A stretch of DNA of 64,000 bases, taken from Tieghemostelium lacteum. Lineage: Eukaryota > Evosea > Eumycetozoa > Dictyosteliales > Raperosteliaceae. The DNA is taken from contig LODT01000006.1 in assembly GCA_001606155.1 (NCBI GenBank), positions 496,001 through 560,000 on the forward strand, in the 5' to 3' direction. The translations under genes were made by a program, and so were the position numbers. Below, one piece after another: positions 52,201 through 64,000 of this stretch (positions within the stretch are counted from its first letter, which is position 1; every line of letters begins with the position of its first letter). The notes beneath the pieces were generated by a model. That model was not told where the DNA came from. It saw only the letters and a program-made list of their open reading frames with translations, and did no database searches.

Positions 52201-55200
52201 AGTGATGAAGAATAATCCTTCAAATCAAGAGTATTTCAGAAAGGTTATTCAGTTTTCTACACTTTCCAATACTCTAAAAGCTTGTGGATACATGGAAGGA
52301 ATTTACTCTACATCACTCTGTGACTCTCTACTTAACATGGCAGTCTCTGGGTCATGGCCTCCATCATGTGAAGAACACTCTCTCGAAGATGGGTCATTAC
52401 TTAGTCTCTATTCCCCCATTACTTCATTCTTCCCAAATAACACTCAACTTTTGAAAAACTTTGATTTTTCACCTTCGGTAATGTCACCTTCTAGTGTATC
52501 AGCAACTGATGAATCGTCTTTAGATGATAGTATATCTCTTATTGATGACTCTCACAGTACATTTAGTAGTATAAGCCAACTATCTATTAGTAACACTAAT
52601 AATACCGTTGAAGAAAGTCCTAGAAGAAGAAATAGATCTCTTACTAATGACTTTGTAATGTCACCTCAAGTGCTGTTATCTCAAACTACTTATACTAGTT
52701 TGGATTTGGCTACTGAATTGAGACCTTCAAGCTCACAAGTAACCCTTTCAACTAACTTTAAACTTCCAGACAAATCATCTCTAGCAATGGCTCAAGAGAG
52801 ATTCTTTCACTGTCAATCATGTAGAGATGGTCTTTCCATTGAGAATCCTGAGATTTTCAAATTGATTATACTTCTAACTGGAGGAACTCAAGAGGAAATT
52901 GGTAAAATAGAGTCAAAATCATTTTGTTATATACTAAGAGAACTTATATTCCTTTCATCATGTTCACTCGTAAATCAAAAGAAACTCTCTGGTTTACTAC
53001 TGGACATTATTGATCACTATAAACCACTATTGTTAGCCAACCCATCTGCTATCTATACCTATCCAATGTCACCTAGTAAAAAGAGAACTTCTGCATCTAT
53101 AAACAACCCAATAGATATACTTAAACTGAAACCACTGTTACTAGAACTCATACAGTCTCTGGCAGGCCACAATCTCACTCTATCAGAGTTTAGAAAGTAC
53201 TTTGAACTACTTAAAGACCGTAACTACCCAATCGATCTTTTGAACTTATTATTAAAGATTACAGGACCTCGTGAGAATATTCCTTTATACTATGCTGAAT
53301 TCTCCAAAAACGGACTGGAATACATTGATTTTCCATACCTTGGTGAAAGATCTTGGCCTCCTCTTAAAGGCTTTGGTATCAGTATGTGGTTTAGATATTC
53401 AACACCCTACCTCAACATTAACAAAACTCCTATATTCTTACTGAGTAAAGAAGGTGTTATGGCTGGTGGAAAGACTTGTGAAGCACAGTTGATTCTTGAT
53501 AATGGTATACTCTACTACTGTATCAACCATAGTAGTTATCCAAGTGAACAAATATCATTCTCTGAATTCAAATTTGAACCAGACCAATTCTATTTCATTG
53601 TGATTACACATGCAGCTGCTGCAGTAGGTCAAAAGAAATCACCTGTGAAATTGTATGTCAATGGGTGTCTTAGAGGTCAGTATATGATAAACTACCCACG
53701 TCCACAGATGATGACTTTGTTCATTCGTTTAGGAGGTACCAATGCATCTTCAACCAACAAGGACTACAATGTAAACAATAGTTGCTGGCATAGTGGTAAT
53801 GCATATTTTTTTGAAGACTTACCAATGGACAAAGAAGTATTCTACCTCTACCTTTTAGGACCTGACCATTTCCGTGGTCTTAAAGTTGATGTATCCATGA
53901 TTGATTCCATTCAACCAAGTTTAGATAAATCCACTAAACTTCATCCACTATTAATTGAACATCTCTTAAACCCAACTGTACAACCATTACAATCGTTACA
54001 TGAAAAGATTATGTTAATCTTCACTGCCAAGTGTCTCTATGTCACCGCACATAGAATTGCTAATAAATCAGAAGCTGTCACTCATGCATCTGCTCAACCT
54101 CAGCAATCATCACTCTCACAAAGTAACCCAACAATAAGTACAATAGAAAGAACTACCAGTCAGAATGACTTTAGTTTCAGTAGTTTCAACAGTTTCAATA
54201 GCTTAAGTAGTTTAAATAACCCCAATAGTAGAAAATCATCTCTTACTAATAGTATTTCATCATCAATTGGTCAGTTGTCCATGTCATCTGGTTTGAATAG
54301 TAGTATTCTAACATCACCTGGGCCATCACCATCAAAGGTTAACAATAATAACACCAATACAAGTACAAGTTCATTTAATCTTGATACTAATAGTATTATA
54401 TCTATTGCCAGTACCATTGCAATGCCTACTCAAAACAGTTCTCAAATCACTCGTTCACATAGTAACAATTCGTTAGGTGGACCTGTTATTCTGAATAATT
54501 CATTCCAGAGTCAGAGTTTGTCACTTTTATCTACTGGTCTTCCATTCCCATTGCCACCTGGTGTCATAAGTCAAGTTGGGGTTAAAGATATAATAATCAA
54601 CAGTGGAGGTGTATCAGTGTTCATCTACCTCCTTGCTATGAGTCAAGAGAAAGAGTATCAGAGAACCAGTTTGAAACTCCTTCAAAGTGTTATTAGAAAC
54701 TCACAACAGAACCTCAAAGAGATGAGAGACATCTCGGGATACCAATTGATAAGTCACATTATCAGAAGAAACAATTGGGTTCTTGATGATGGTCTATTAG
54801 CTATTCTATTCTCTTTTGTAGGTGTGCAATCAACTAGAACCTCTATACACTACATTGACGGTGTTATTGCTGATGTTCTAGCACTTAAACATTTCTTACT
54901 TGAACGTTCTATATGGAAGAGAGCCTCTATTCAAGACCAGAAAAAACTCTTTGAATCTTTGGAAAAACTTGTAAATGCTTTGCATGAGAATCACGATTTC
55001 AATATAATCAAGTTCCGTCAAGCTGGTGCATTTGAAACCATTTTGAAAATGTGTAGAGAAGATGATCTACCATTAGAGTTACTTGGGTCATTGAGTTCTA
55101 TTCTTCACTCTATCATTCATAAACCCCCTAAACTTAATGGTGATTTGAAGTTATTGTTATCCTATCTCTTGGAGACTATGACTATTGGTACTAAATCATT

Positions 55201-58200
55201 CCAAAATATCCAATCATCTCTCAGTGCCAATTCAACATCAACTGGTACTACCTCTTCATCATCTCCATTTAGCTATCTAAGAAGAAATAGAAAACTCTTT
55301 AGTACGTCATCTTCGACTGTTAATAACAACAATAATAATAACAATAACAATAGCAATAATCAACCAAATAGCAATGATTTAATACCTGTTGTTAGTACTG
55401 AAGATGATAAGATTAGTTCATCAACTCAAGAGACTATTAGAATAACAATGTTAAATCTGATGATTGATATTTTATCAAAAGCTGATAACTCAATTCTAGA
55501 GGAGTTCCATAGTATATGTTCAATTGAGACTATATTTGGTCTGTTAATTGATGAATCAATTCAAACTCGTTTGTTATTCCTCAAGATTATTGATATCTGT
55601 TTACATAGTCCAATGATAAGCCAAAAGTTTGAAAAGATGAAAGGATTCCATTTACTAGGTCACCAGTTATGTTCTTTCAAAATGTCAGAGGAACTTTTTG
55701 GTGTGTTGTTTTGTATACTCTTTGGAAAGGCTTCTACCAATCAAGACATGTTAGGTGTCTCAATGAGAATGTATTTCCTCTCACAAATTAGTGATTCAGA
55801 GATGAAATATCCAGGTGCAATCATTACCATTCTCATTACACTCTGTAACTGTACATTTTCAACTCAGCATATACTCATAAAGATGATTCACAATATATTC
55901 CTACAAAATGACCAGTTCAAGAATATAATGTTAGAGAATGAACTTGTACCTAGACTTGTTGATATCCTAGCTAGCAATTTCCAAAAACGTTCCAATCAGA
56001 TATTCAATTACAACTATAACTACAATCTGAGAAATGATAGTGATTTGAAAGAAGAGGAGTCTTGGGATGCTGAAGAATCAATTCTATCTCTACTCAAAGA
56101 AATTGCATTATACGGTGCAAAGAGTCAAGATGGGTCAACTATTCTTCGTGACATTTTGGTGATCCTTCATCTTAATACTAAAATGGATCAAGATTATACA
56201 TGTTGTCTACAAAGACGTGTGTTATTCGATGTCATTTCATTCTTCCATGATAATAAGAACTTTGGATCTATTGATTCTTTGGTATCTTCTTATGAGAAGC
56301 TTTGTGTACTCACTATTAACACACTGTGTTACCAAGAAAAAACTACTGCAAGTCCTCCAACTCAGGCTGCAACTGTCAGTAAGAGAGAAAAGGCTTTCAA
56401 GAGTTTAGGTAACTTTGCTAGTACATTTTCACCTAGTAAGAGTGGATTAAGTAAATCAGTTACCACTACACCAACCGGATCACTGGTATTAGATAGAGAC
56501 CAGTTACAACAGCAATTGGAATCTCTAGACTCTATATCCAGTTCAAATAACGAACAAGATCAGACCTCGAATAATGAGGAATCTTCTAATAGCAATACTG
56601 AATCTGATAGATCAGCTCACACTCAAATTCAACATAAACACAAGAAACCTACTGTACCCATATGGATCAAAGAAGGAAATCTATTGAATCAAGAGCATTT
56701 CTTGATATTGCTATTGACAGTCTTATGCAATACTAAAGTTACTCAATCCAATACCAATACCTACAGAAACCTGTTCTCAACTCAGTATTCTGCAAGATCA
56801 TTATTGTGTAAGTTAATTTACCTCTTATTGTCCAGTCCAGAATTCCAAGACCAAACCACAGCAGTTTTACAGCATTTAATCTCTGTGCCAGCACAAGGAA
56901 ACCCTGTAATTAGCGATGTAGTTCTAGAAGAAGATTTCATTCAGACAATGTTTCATTTGACATTTAAATACCTGAATAATGATACCACTGATCCTGAACA
57001 ACAAAGACTGGTAGTTAAACTATGGGGTACCATTATCCAATCTGTCAGCTATGATGTAATCAGAAAGGTATTTGATCCTAATGTACCTCTTAGTGCATTA
57101 CTAGCAGCTCAAAACTCACAAGATCCACCAAGAGAGTATTTATCAAAATATCAAACAAACCAAGTGGAGAATGAGTTCAAAAGATGGGAAGAAAAGAATA
57201 ATCAGTCCAAGAGAGAATGGAAATTACAGTATCTTGAAGTTCAAAAGAACAAACAAGCCATTATTATAAAGAACCAGGATATCAGTAAATCCACTAAAAA
57301 ACTCTCTGATTCACTCATTCAACTCAAGACTGAATATGAGAAATCCAATCTACAATTCCAAGCTGAAAACAGAGAATCAAAGAGATTCTTCCAGACTCAG
57401 TGGAAAGTACTCATTAAAAAGGTCACACATGAGAAGGCTATATGGGGTAAAGAAGGTGAACTTGAAGATAACGCAATTCACAGTATTTCTGATTCTGAAC
57501 TCTCTGAATCTGCCAAACTTCAAAAATCACTAGCAGAAACCAAATGGAAGTTAGACCCAACTGAAGGAACTCATCGTATGAGATTACGTCTCAAACGTAC
57601 ACCTAGAAACCCTCAATTCAATTTAATTGCTAATATTCCTGAATCTCCATCTATGAAATCTAACGATCAACTATTACAACAACAAACACCTCAACAACCA
57701 ATTCAACAAGTTTTACAAGCTGCTTCACATGGGTCTATTGATTATAGCTCAGGTACATTGAAGATGGGTGAAAAGGTTAACGAGTATTTCAAATGCTCAT
57801 GTATATCTCCATTCTATCAAAGAGATGGAGAGTTATTAATTGGTGATCAGAATATATATTTCCTTGATGAATCTCTGACATTAGCTGATAAGAAGAGATC
57901 TGAACAATCTACTCAAGGTGGTTTACAAAGTAGTACTGATAGTACTGCTAGTCAAACACCAGGAACTCAAGATTCATCCATTAGTAGCATCAAACCTCCA
58001 CAAAAAGGTAAACATATTATTTGGGCCTATGATGACATCATTGAAATTCACAAGAGAAGACATGTTCTCAAAAACTCTGCTATTGAAATTTTCCTTGGTA
58101 GTGGTGTACCTCATAAGACCTATCTCTTTGCATTCCAAAAGACTTCGGATCGTGACATTGTCTATGACCTTATTCTCTCTAAACCTCTACCAAATCGTGT

Positions 58201-60073
58201 AGATTATGCTGCAGAAGTTCAAGGTAACATTCTTAAACTTTCCATCACCAAGAAATGGCAACGTGGTCTCATTAGTAATTTTGAGTATCTAATGCATCTA
58301 AACACTCTTGCTGGTAGATCTTTTAATGATTTAACTCAGTATCCTATATTTCCATTCATTCTCAAAGATTATGATTCTGCTGAACTAGATCTTGAAAATG
58401 CAGCTACCTTTAGAGATCTAACCAAACCCATGGGTGCACAGGACCCTAATCGTCTAGCCAAGTTCTTGGATAAATTCAATTACCTCCAAGAGATTAACGA
58501 GAAGCCATATCACTACGGTTCACATTACAGTAACATTGGTTCTGTCTTACATTTCCTTGTTCGTTTGCAACCTTTCTCAGCCTACTTTATTGATTTCCAA
58601 GGTGGTAGATTTGATGTACCTGATCGTGCATTCCACAGTATTGCACAGACTTGGAACCTATCCTCATCCATTTCTAGTAGTGATGTCAAAGAACTTATAC
58701 CAGAGTTCTTTTATCTCCCTGATTTCCTTGTGAATAACAATAACTTTTATATGGGCACCAAACAGGATGGTGTAAAGGTTGACAATGTAATTCTACCCAC
58801 CTGGGCAAAAGGTGATCCTAAATTGTTCATTAAAAAGCATTTGGAAGCTCTAGAGTGCAAATATGTCTCGGAGAATATACATAATTGGATTGATTTGATG
58901 TTTGGGCACAAACAACAAGGTGAAGCTGCTATAAAGGCTTATAACATGTTCTTCCCACTTACCTATGAAGGTGCAGTTGAAATTGATACTATAGAAGATA
59001 AACTAACTCGTGATGCTACTATTGCTCAGATTCACAGTTATGGTCAGACACCTAAACAACTCTTCACCAAACCTCACCCCAAAAAGAATTGGGCAAAGAC
59101 AATGAAAACCTATGAGTCATGCATCTACAATAAGTATGATAAACTAATGTGCTTCTCCATGTGGAATATAAAGACACCAGTTGGAAGTATTGCAATCTCT
59201 GGTGATACTACTATTCCATTGGCACCTCAAAAGATCCTATTGTACCCTGACTCCAATAAGTACGTTTCATGGGGACACTGGGACCAGAACCTGAGAGTCT
59301 ATTCAACAGATACCGGTAAAGTTCTATCCATAATTGACGTTTTAAATGATGATATTATATGTTGTGATATTACTAGAAATGGTAGACTATTTGTTACTGG
59401 TGGCACTGCTGGTACTGTTAAAGTATGGAAAAGATGTAATTCCGATGGTACCTTAATGACCAGAAAAGAGCGTGGTGATAACCTTTCACTATGGTCAACA
59501 TTGTACGGTCACACCAACTCTATACTCTGTATCACAGTAAGTCAAGAATTCTCAGTTATAGTCAGTGGTTCTAAAGACAGAAACTGTATTATCTGGGATC
59601 TCAATCGTCTGACCTATGTAAACACTCTAGCACATCAGTTCCCAGTTACCTGTGTACAAGTATCACCAACCAACAACTACATTGCAACCTTTGAAACTGA
59701 GATTGATGATAGTAATTCTTCATCACATATTCCATCAGGTTTCCTTAGACTCTGGACTGGTAATGGTGAACCTGTTAAAGAAGAACAATTTGGTAATGAT
59801 AGAGTTAATTGTATGGTATTCACATCAGGTAATGAAGGTACCACAACCAATCTCTTAGTCACAGGTATGGAATCTGGTTTACTTATCCTCTGGAATGCTA
59901 CAACATTGGAAAAACTTAAAGTACTAAATTCACAAAAAGGATCACCAATTACCGCATTGGCTGTTAATAAGGATCATACACAATTAATAGTTGGTGATGT
60001 AAATGGTCAATTAGAATATTGGAGTGCAAAAACATTTGATGGTTATTCTGCAATTGTTGGCATTAATGCTTAA
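49253..60073 (+). CDS. lvsA: LvsA-like BEACH/WD40 protein
   Basis: Three exons, 49253-50530, 50616-50907 and 50985-60073, with 85- and 77-bp introns, all in frame, giving 3552 residues. Plan: long armadillo-like helical N-terminal two-thirds with Ser/Asn-rich spacers, a concanavalin-like module at about 1315-1480 (RSWPPLKGFGISMWFRYST), a charged coiled coil near 2590-2680, a PH-BEACH domain about 2780-2925, the BEACH domain about 2945-3225 (NFEYLMHLNTLAGRSFNDL, FRDLTKPMGAQ, HYSNIGSVLHFLVRLQPF) and WD40 repeats to the end. The length and absence of a C-terminal FYVE finger fit Dictyostelium LvsA (about 3600 residues), needed for cytokinesis and contractile-vacuole discharge; LvsB, C and D differ in length. 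Orthology is inferred from size and architecture. Confidence 0.82.
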
Positions 60074-60242
60074 ATTTTCAAATAAAAAACAAACTATTAA
60101 CTTAATTGTCCATTCATTTAATTAACCCCACGCTTATAAATTGTTTGACAAGGTATAGAAACAAAGTATAAATACATTCTAAAATAAATTATTTTAATCA
60201 TTCAAATATCAATTTAAATATTTATTTAGAATTTAATTAAAA

Positions 60243-60540
60243 ATGATTTACAGTAAGTAAAATACTTTGTGATTAGAAGAATATATAGAAATAGAAAACC
60301 TAATATTTATTTAAATTAATAGAAACATTATCAAATCTTGTCTCATTCAATGGTGGACTCTCAAAGACTTCAACTAATGGAGGATCTAACAATCAAGTTG
60401 AACAAGGAGGTAATGGTGCTTCAAGATATTATGGTGGAAGAGGTGGTTGTGGTTGTGGTAGAAGAAATAATGTTAATATTGATATAGATATCTGTATAAA
60501 TATTGATAATGATTTTGGTGGTAATAATTTTTTCTATTAA
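60243..60540 (+). CDS. hssA/2C/7E-like Gly-rich miniprotein
   Basis: Two exons, 60243-60252 and 60323-60540, with a 70-bp intron (GTAAGTAAAA to TTAATAG), giving 75 residues: MIYKTLSNLVSFNGGLSKTS, then a Gly/Arg/Cys turn YYGGRGGCGCGRRNN, then an alternating Asn-Ile-Asp strand (VNIDIDICINID) and FGGNNFFY. A first exon of three codons plus one base, an S-N-x-x-x-x-G start and a GGCGCG patch are typical of the multicopy dictyostelid hssA/2C/7E and related small Gly-rich families, expressed in development. The function of these families is unknown. The gene is easily missed because the second exon lacks a start codon. Confidence 0.7.
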
Positions 60541-60638
60541 AACATTATATTATATTTATATAATAAATATTATTTTAAAAATATCATAATTTGATATTTT
60601 TGCCTAATTTTTAATTTGATTGTGTTAGTTCAAGTAAT

Positions 60639-62495
60639 TTACTTTATTCTTTTATACAATGTTGAGGAGGTAATGTCAATTAGTCTCTTAAAAACATGTT
60701 CAACAGAATAATTATTTTGAAGTAAAACTGGTTCCAATTCTAAAACTAGATCATCTCTTACTATAAAATAATCAGGTAATTCAAGTGGTGCCTTATAATT
60801 ATCTGAAAACTGGTAATTATCAATCATCCATTTTAATGGATTTTCAAAAAATACACTTTTTTCATCTTTTGGATCTTCAGGTCTCAATCTGGAAATATAT
60901 ATTCTAGTTAGTACATTTTTTATATATTTTAAATTTAATTTTATACATACGGTGGTGGACATTGTAGAAGTTTTAGATGAATATTTGGATTGTGTACATA
61001 AGATTGCAAAGGTGTTGCATGACATGACATTAAAAAATGAATTGAAGCTGTACTGTTGGGTTGTGTATTGATATTTGAATTAATGTAGTGCATTATATCA
61101 ATTGGTGATCTCTGATGGAAATTTGAAAAGAAAACAATCATTGGTATATTTAAAAGTAACAAGAAAACTACAAACTTCTTGTATCTATTGGAATAATGTT
61201 GTTTAGGAGTTCTATCTGATTTCATTGATTTTGTACTAGGGAACAATTGGTTAAGATAGAATCCAGAGTACATCATTATAATTGGAAGAATTGGGAATAT
61301 AAATCTAAATTCTTTGTGTGCTAATACACTATATAGAGCAACACTGAATATAGTCATATTTGCCAATGACAATTTATCATTTCTATTGTCTTTGTATAGG
61401 TCTCTGTATGCCAATACAAAGAATAAAATACTTGTAAATGCTATTGTTGGTAACCCTTGTGTAAAATACCAATGGAAAGGATGTGTACCATAGAATTTAG
61501 ATACACCCAATGTAACATTAAAATACAAGAAATTGTATGGTACAAATGTTAATTTTCCATAGAAATAGTAATCCACACCTACATTTAATATAATTACTAT
61601 AATTCTATTATGAATGTTAATAGTGTTATTAAATAGTCTTGTGACATATCATTAATCAGATATACCTACGACACCATCACTAATTTGAAAAGTCTTTGAA
61701 TGATTGATGCAATACTAATATTATTTCTATAAAGTGTAATAATATATGATGGTATAAGGTATAACCACATTATAGCTGTTGTAGGTCTAATTAAGAATGC
61801 TATAGTTGTAAGAATAATTGATAGTACTGGTTTAGAACTCATTTGATTCTCTCTAGATTTATCAGCAATAGGCCAATAATATAGTGATACTATAAATAGT
61901 ATAGTTTCAATAGAATTTGAATAGGTTCTAACAATGCAAACGAATGTATACCATGATATTAATTGACTTATTAACTAATTAATGTTATTTAGGTAGGTTA
62001 ATAAATTTCAGGGTTGTGTATATATACTGTATATTGATATTTACAGCCCATTTTGCTACATCTCTATTAAAGACTAAACAAGATAATTTATATAAATATA
62101 AATCTCCAATTGCTGATAAAAAACCTTGTAATAGTTTTGGTGTAACAATCTAGATTTAGATATTAGATTTTCAATGTTGTTCTGTATCTTTGTAAGGTTA
62201 TAACATTTCATATATTTACAATCATTGTAGTAGTATCTAAATTTAATATAGATAATATTTTAAAAGGAATTGCAAATAAGAGTGGATGTAAATAACTTCT
62301 AATCATTTCTTTCCACTCCCAAGTCATTTCACCGTAACCAAATACCATTTTGTGTGCAACTTCTAATGATTGCCAGTACTCATCTGGATCAAAAAAAGTA
62401 TTTATTAGAAGTGAATCAATACATCTTATAACAATTAATGCTAAAAATAGATTAGATGTTGATTTTTCTAATTTGTTGATGAACTTTATCATCAT
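60639..62495 (-). CDS. pigB: PIG-B, GPI mannosyltransferase III
   Basis: Five exons on the minus strand: 62495-62220, 62149-62045, 61974-61670, 61604-60951 and 60888-60639, with introns of 62-70 bp, giving 529 residues (human PIG-B 554). Seen: the GT22-family luminal motif NTFFDPDEYWQSLEVAHKMV with its catalytic Asp, TWEWKEMIRSYLHPLLFA, PKLLQGFLSAIGD, SWYTFVCIVRTYSNSIET, FLIRPTTAIMW, KFYGTHPFHWYFTQGLPTI, a KEFRFIFPILP motif, IHFLMSCHATPLQS and a C-terminal QCPPP...NPLKWM segment. The multi-pass ER enzyme adds the third mannose to the GPI precursor from dolichol-phosphate-mannose. ATG 62495 was used; a GTG lies upstream in frame. PIG-P of the same pathway lies 26 kb away, presumably by chance. 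Confidence 0.92.
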
Positions 62496-62596
62496 TTGAT
62501 TAATCTTCACAAAAAATGAAATCTTAAAAAAAAATATGGCTAAAAATGTAAAGTGACTTTTGCTAGGTAAATTAAATGGCCAAAGATTATATTTAT

Positions 62597-64000
62597 TTAA
62601 TCGAGTAAATCCAAAATATTTGATTTTAATTTCTTTGAATATGGTTTAGATTGATTTTCATCATAGGCTACCAACATGGATTTGAAATCTTCAGGTACAG
62701 TTTCATCCTTTTGGAAATACTTAACAATCTTTGGATGAAGAGATCGGTTTTTAATTGCTAGTGCACTTTTAATCAACTCCATTCTTTTATCTAGATCCTT
62801 TTTAGGGATAGATTCAAAAAGATAGTAGAGACAATCGTTGGTTGAAAATTCTAAAATTTTAGGGAATCTGTCAAGTTGGTTGATGATATCAAAATGTTTG
62901 TGATTATAGAGTTCCTCAATCAAAGCCTCGTAGTAAGGTGATAATAGATAGTTATTAGCATCTAGATCGATAACTCTGGATGCCAATGTCCAATTTGGTA
63001 GATTGTCCAATGGTGGTATTGGAAATAGTTTAGCAGCTAATTTGATCTGAGTCTTGATACTGGTCTCTGTTATAGTCTGTAATTCAAATATCTTTCTCCA
63101 AGCTTTCTTTAGGTCATCGACATTAGAGGAATTTGATAAATCCACAACTTGATGAAGTTTCATGTTTCTAGGGTACTCTTTCTCTAAACCTAAATATAAC
63201 TGGTGGTATTCATCAGTAGGTTTGCTAATTGACAACCCATGTGCAATGATAGCTTTGGAGATCTTCAAAACTGTAGTTGGAGACAACACCATCTTCTTTT
63301 GAATCATTGTTTGTGCAAATTGTAAAGCTTCATTTAGATACCCCCTTTGCAACACACCTACTAGTAAATAGTCAAATATATCGTTTCCAATGACCTTCAT
63401 CAAATCCTTTGAGGTTTCATTTAACTTTCTGATAAAATCAATGGCAAAGTTGACATCAATCTCTAGGAGTAATGTAACAATTCTCTGGTCAATGAGATAG
63501 TACTGCACGGATAGTGGCCACTTATGTAATCTCTTACAATGTTTCTTTAGTTCTTGTGGAGGGAGAGATTTAATTATATTTGCAAGTCGAATTGCTATAG
63601 TGCCTCTTGGCATTTTACCTTCTTTAAAATACTTCATTTCCAATTCCTTCAAACGACTTGTCATGTGCTCTGGTGCAATGTCGACTGAGAACAGCTTCTG
63701 TAGATGATGGTCTCTATTCTTTATGAATATAGGTTGAGATGTACTCACTAGCAGCTTCTCACCTTCTGTAAACTGAATTGGTCTATCATATTTTGAAGCA
63801 AAGGTCTCAAAAGAACGCAACACAATTTGTGGGTTATGGAATTGGTATTCCTTCTCTGCTTCCTCTTCTTTCTCCTTACTATAGTCGACTGAAGACTGTC
63901 TCTTTCTCTTTGTCCAGTAGAACAGCAACTCTCTATCAAACTCCTCAGGATACTCCTCTCTCTCTGCGGTGTTTCTTTCATCATTCATCATATTAATCAA
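62597..64000 (-). CDS. PPR-like helical repeat protein, 5' end uncertain
   Basis: An open frame from the window edge to a TAA at 62597. The first in-frame ATG inside the window is at 63991, giving 464 residues, but no stop separates it from the edge, so the true start may lie outside. The protein is all-helical with about 35-residue repeats. The best matches the pentatricopeptide pattern (FDYLLVGVLQRGYLNEALQF, then AQTMIQKKMVLSPTTVLKIS). The N-terminal part is charged (EREEYPEEFDRELLFYW). PPR proteins bind organellar RNA; a presequence cannot be judged because the start may be missing. The C-terminus ends KSNILDLLD. Other helical-repeat families (for example TPR) are possible. Confidence 0.6.
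   Translation of the reverse strand: MINMMNDERNTAEREEYPEEFDRELLFYWTKRKRQSSVDYSKEKEEEAEKEYQFHNPQIVLRSFETFASKYDRPIQFTEGEKLLVSTSQPIFIKNRDHHLQKLFSVDIAPEHMTSRLKELEMKYFKEGKMPRGTIAIRLANIIKSLPPQELKKHCKRLHKWPLSVQYYLIDQRIVTLLLEIDVNFAIDFIRKLNETSKDLMKVIGNDIFDYLLVGVLQRGYLNEALQFAQTMIQKKMVLSPTTVLKISKAIIAHGLSISKPTDEYHQLYLGLEKEYPRNMKLHQVVDLSNSSNVDDLKKAWRKIFELQTITETSIKTQIKLAAKLFPIPPLDNLPNWTLASRVIDLDANNYLLSPYYEALIEELYNHKHFDIINQLDRFPKILEFSTNDCLYYLFESIPKKDLDKRMELIKSALAIKNRSLHPKIVKYFQKDETVPEDFKSMLVAYDENQSKPYSKKLKSNILDLLD

Noticed and set aside
33650-62495. Functional cluster of GPI-anchor genes (pigP and pigB)
   Set aside because: They are 26 kb apart with many unrelated genes between; dictyostelids do not use operons, so co-location is probably chance.
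1-64000. tRNA, rRNA or CRISPR arrays
   Set aside because: I found no cloverleaf with a T-loop GGTTC-type box and anticodon arm, no rRNA-like GC-rich block, and no spaced direct-repeat array. The short direct repeats seen are microsatellites or coding repeats.

Overview
The window is chromosomal DNA of a dictyostelid social amoeba. The evidence is very AT-rich spacers, poly-Asn, poly-Gln and poly-Thr runs inside coding regions, short AT-rich GT-AG introns (mostly 55-135 bp), TAA stops almost everywhere, and homologues typical of these organisms: a P2X receptor, CblA, the large BEACH protein LvsA, an ABCA transporter, and an hssA-like Gly-rich miniprotein with a tiny first exon. Base composition is less extreme than in D. 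discoideum, which would fit another dictyostelid group (for example Heterostelium/Polysphondylium), but I cannot fix the species.

Left part (1-13.4 kb) is an accessory, duplicated region. It opens with a single-exon gene carrying an integrase-like zinc-finger motif. Next come two tandem copies of a 1.2-kilo-residue F-box/LRR-like dictyostelid gene (3935-7657 and 9018-12739). They share a repeated upstream flank, but in copy 1 about 1.7 kb of a broken Polinton/virophage-like element (about 2150-3870) lies between flank and gene. Two almost identical SnoaL/NTF2-like genes with their promoters (7874-8433 minus, 12761-13318 plus) form an inverted repeat around the second copy; a third direct copy lies at 20565-21119.

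Middle part (13.4-49.1 kb) is mostly conserved host genes: a small secreted protein, a full-length ABCA transporter, a decayed gene (C2-like plus membrane segment), the pre-rRNA nuclease Las1, a large cell-surface adhesion-like protein, a RecQ helicase, a PH-CUE-PX protein, a five-exon P2X receptor, GPI-GlcNAc transferase subunit PIG-P, cytosolic seryl-tRNA synthetase, another decayed gene, the Cbl-type ubiquitin ligase, a membrane RING-CH ligase, an HPS5-like BLOC-2 subunit, a 119-residue secreted protein, a second adhesion-like protein and a YP-W repeat protein.

Right part (49.2-64 kb) holds the 3552-residue LvsA BEACH/WD40 gene, the hssA-like miniprotein, GPI mannosyltransferase III (PIG-B, five exons) and a PPR-like gene running to or past the window edge.

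Genes are individually transcribed; there is no operon logic. Several serve the endolysosomal, contractile-vacuole and surface system: P2X and LvsA (contractile vacuole in Dictyostelium), HPS5, the PH-CUE-PX protein, ABCA, PIG-P and PIG-B (GPI anchors). Exon structures were worked out by hand from splice signals and reading frame, so they are predictions.
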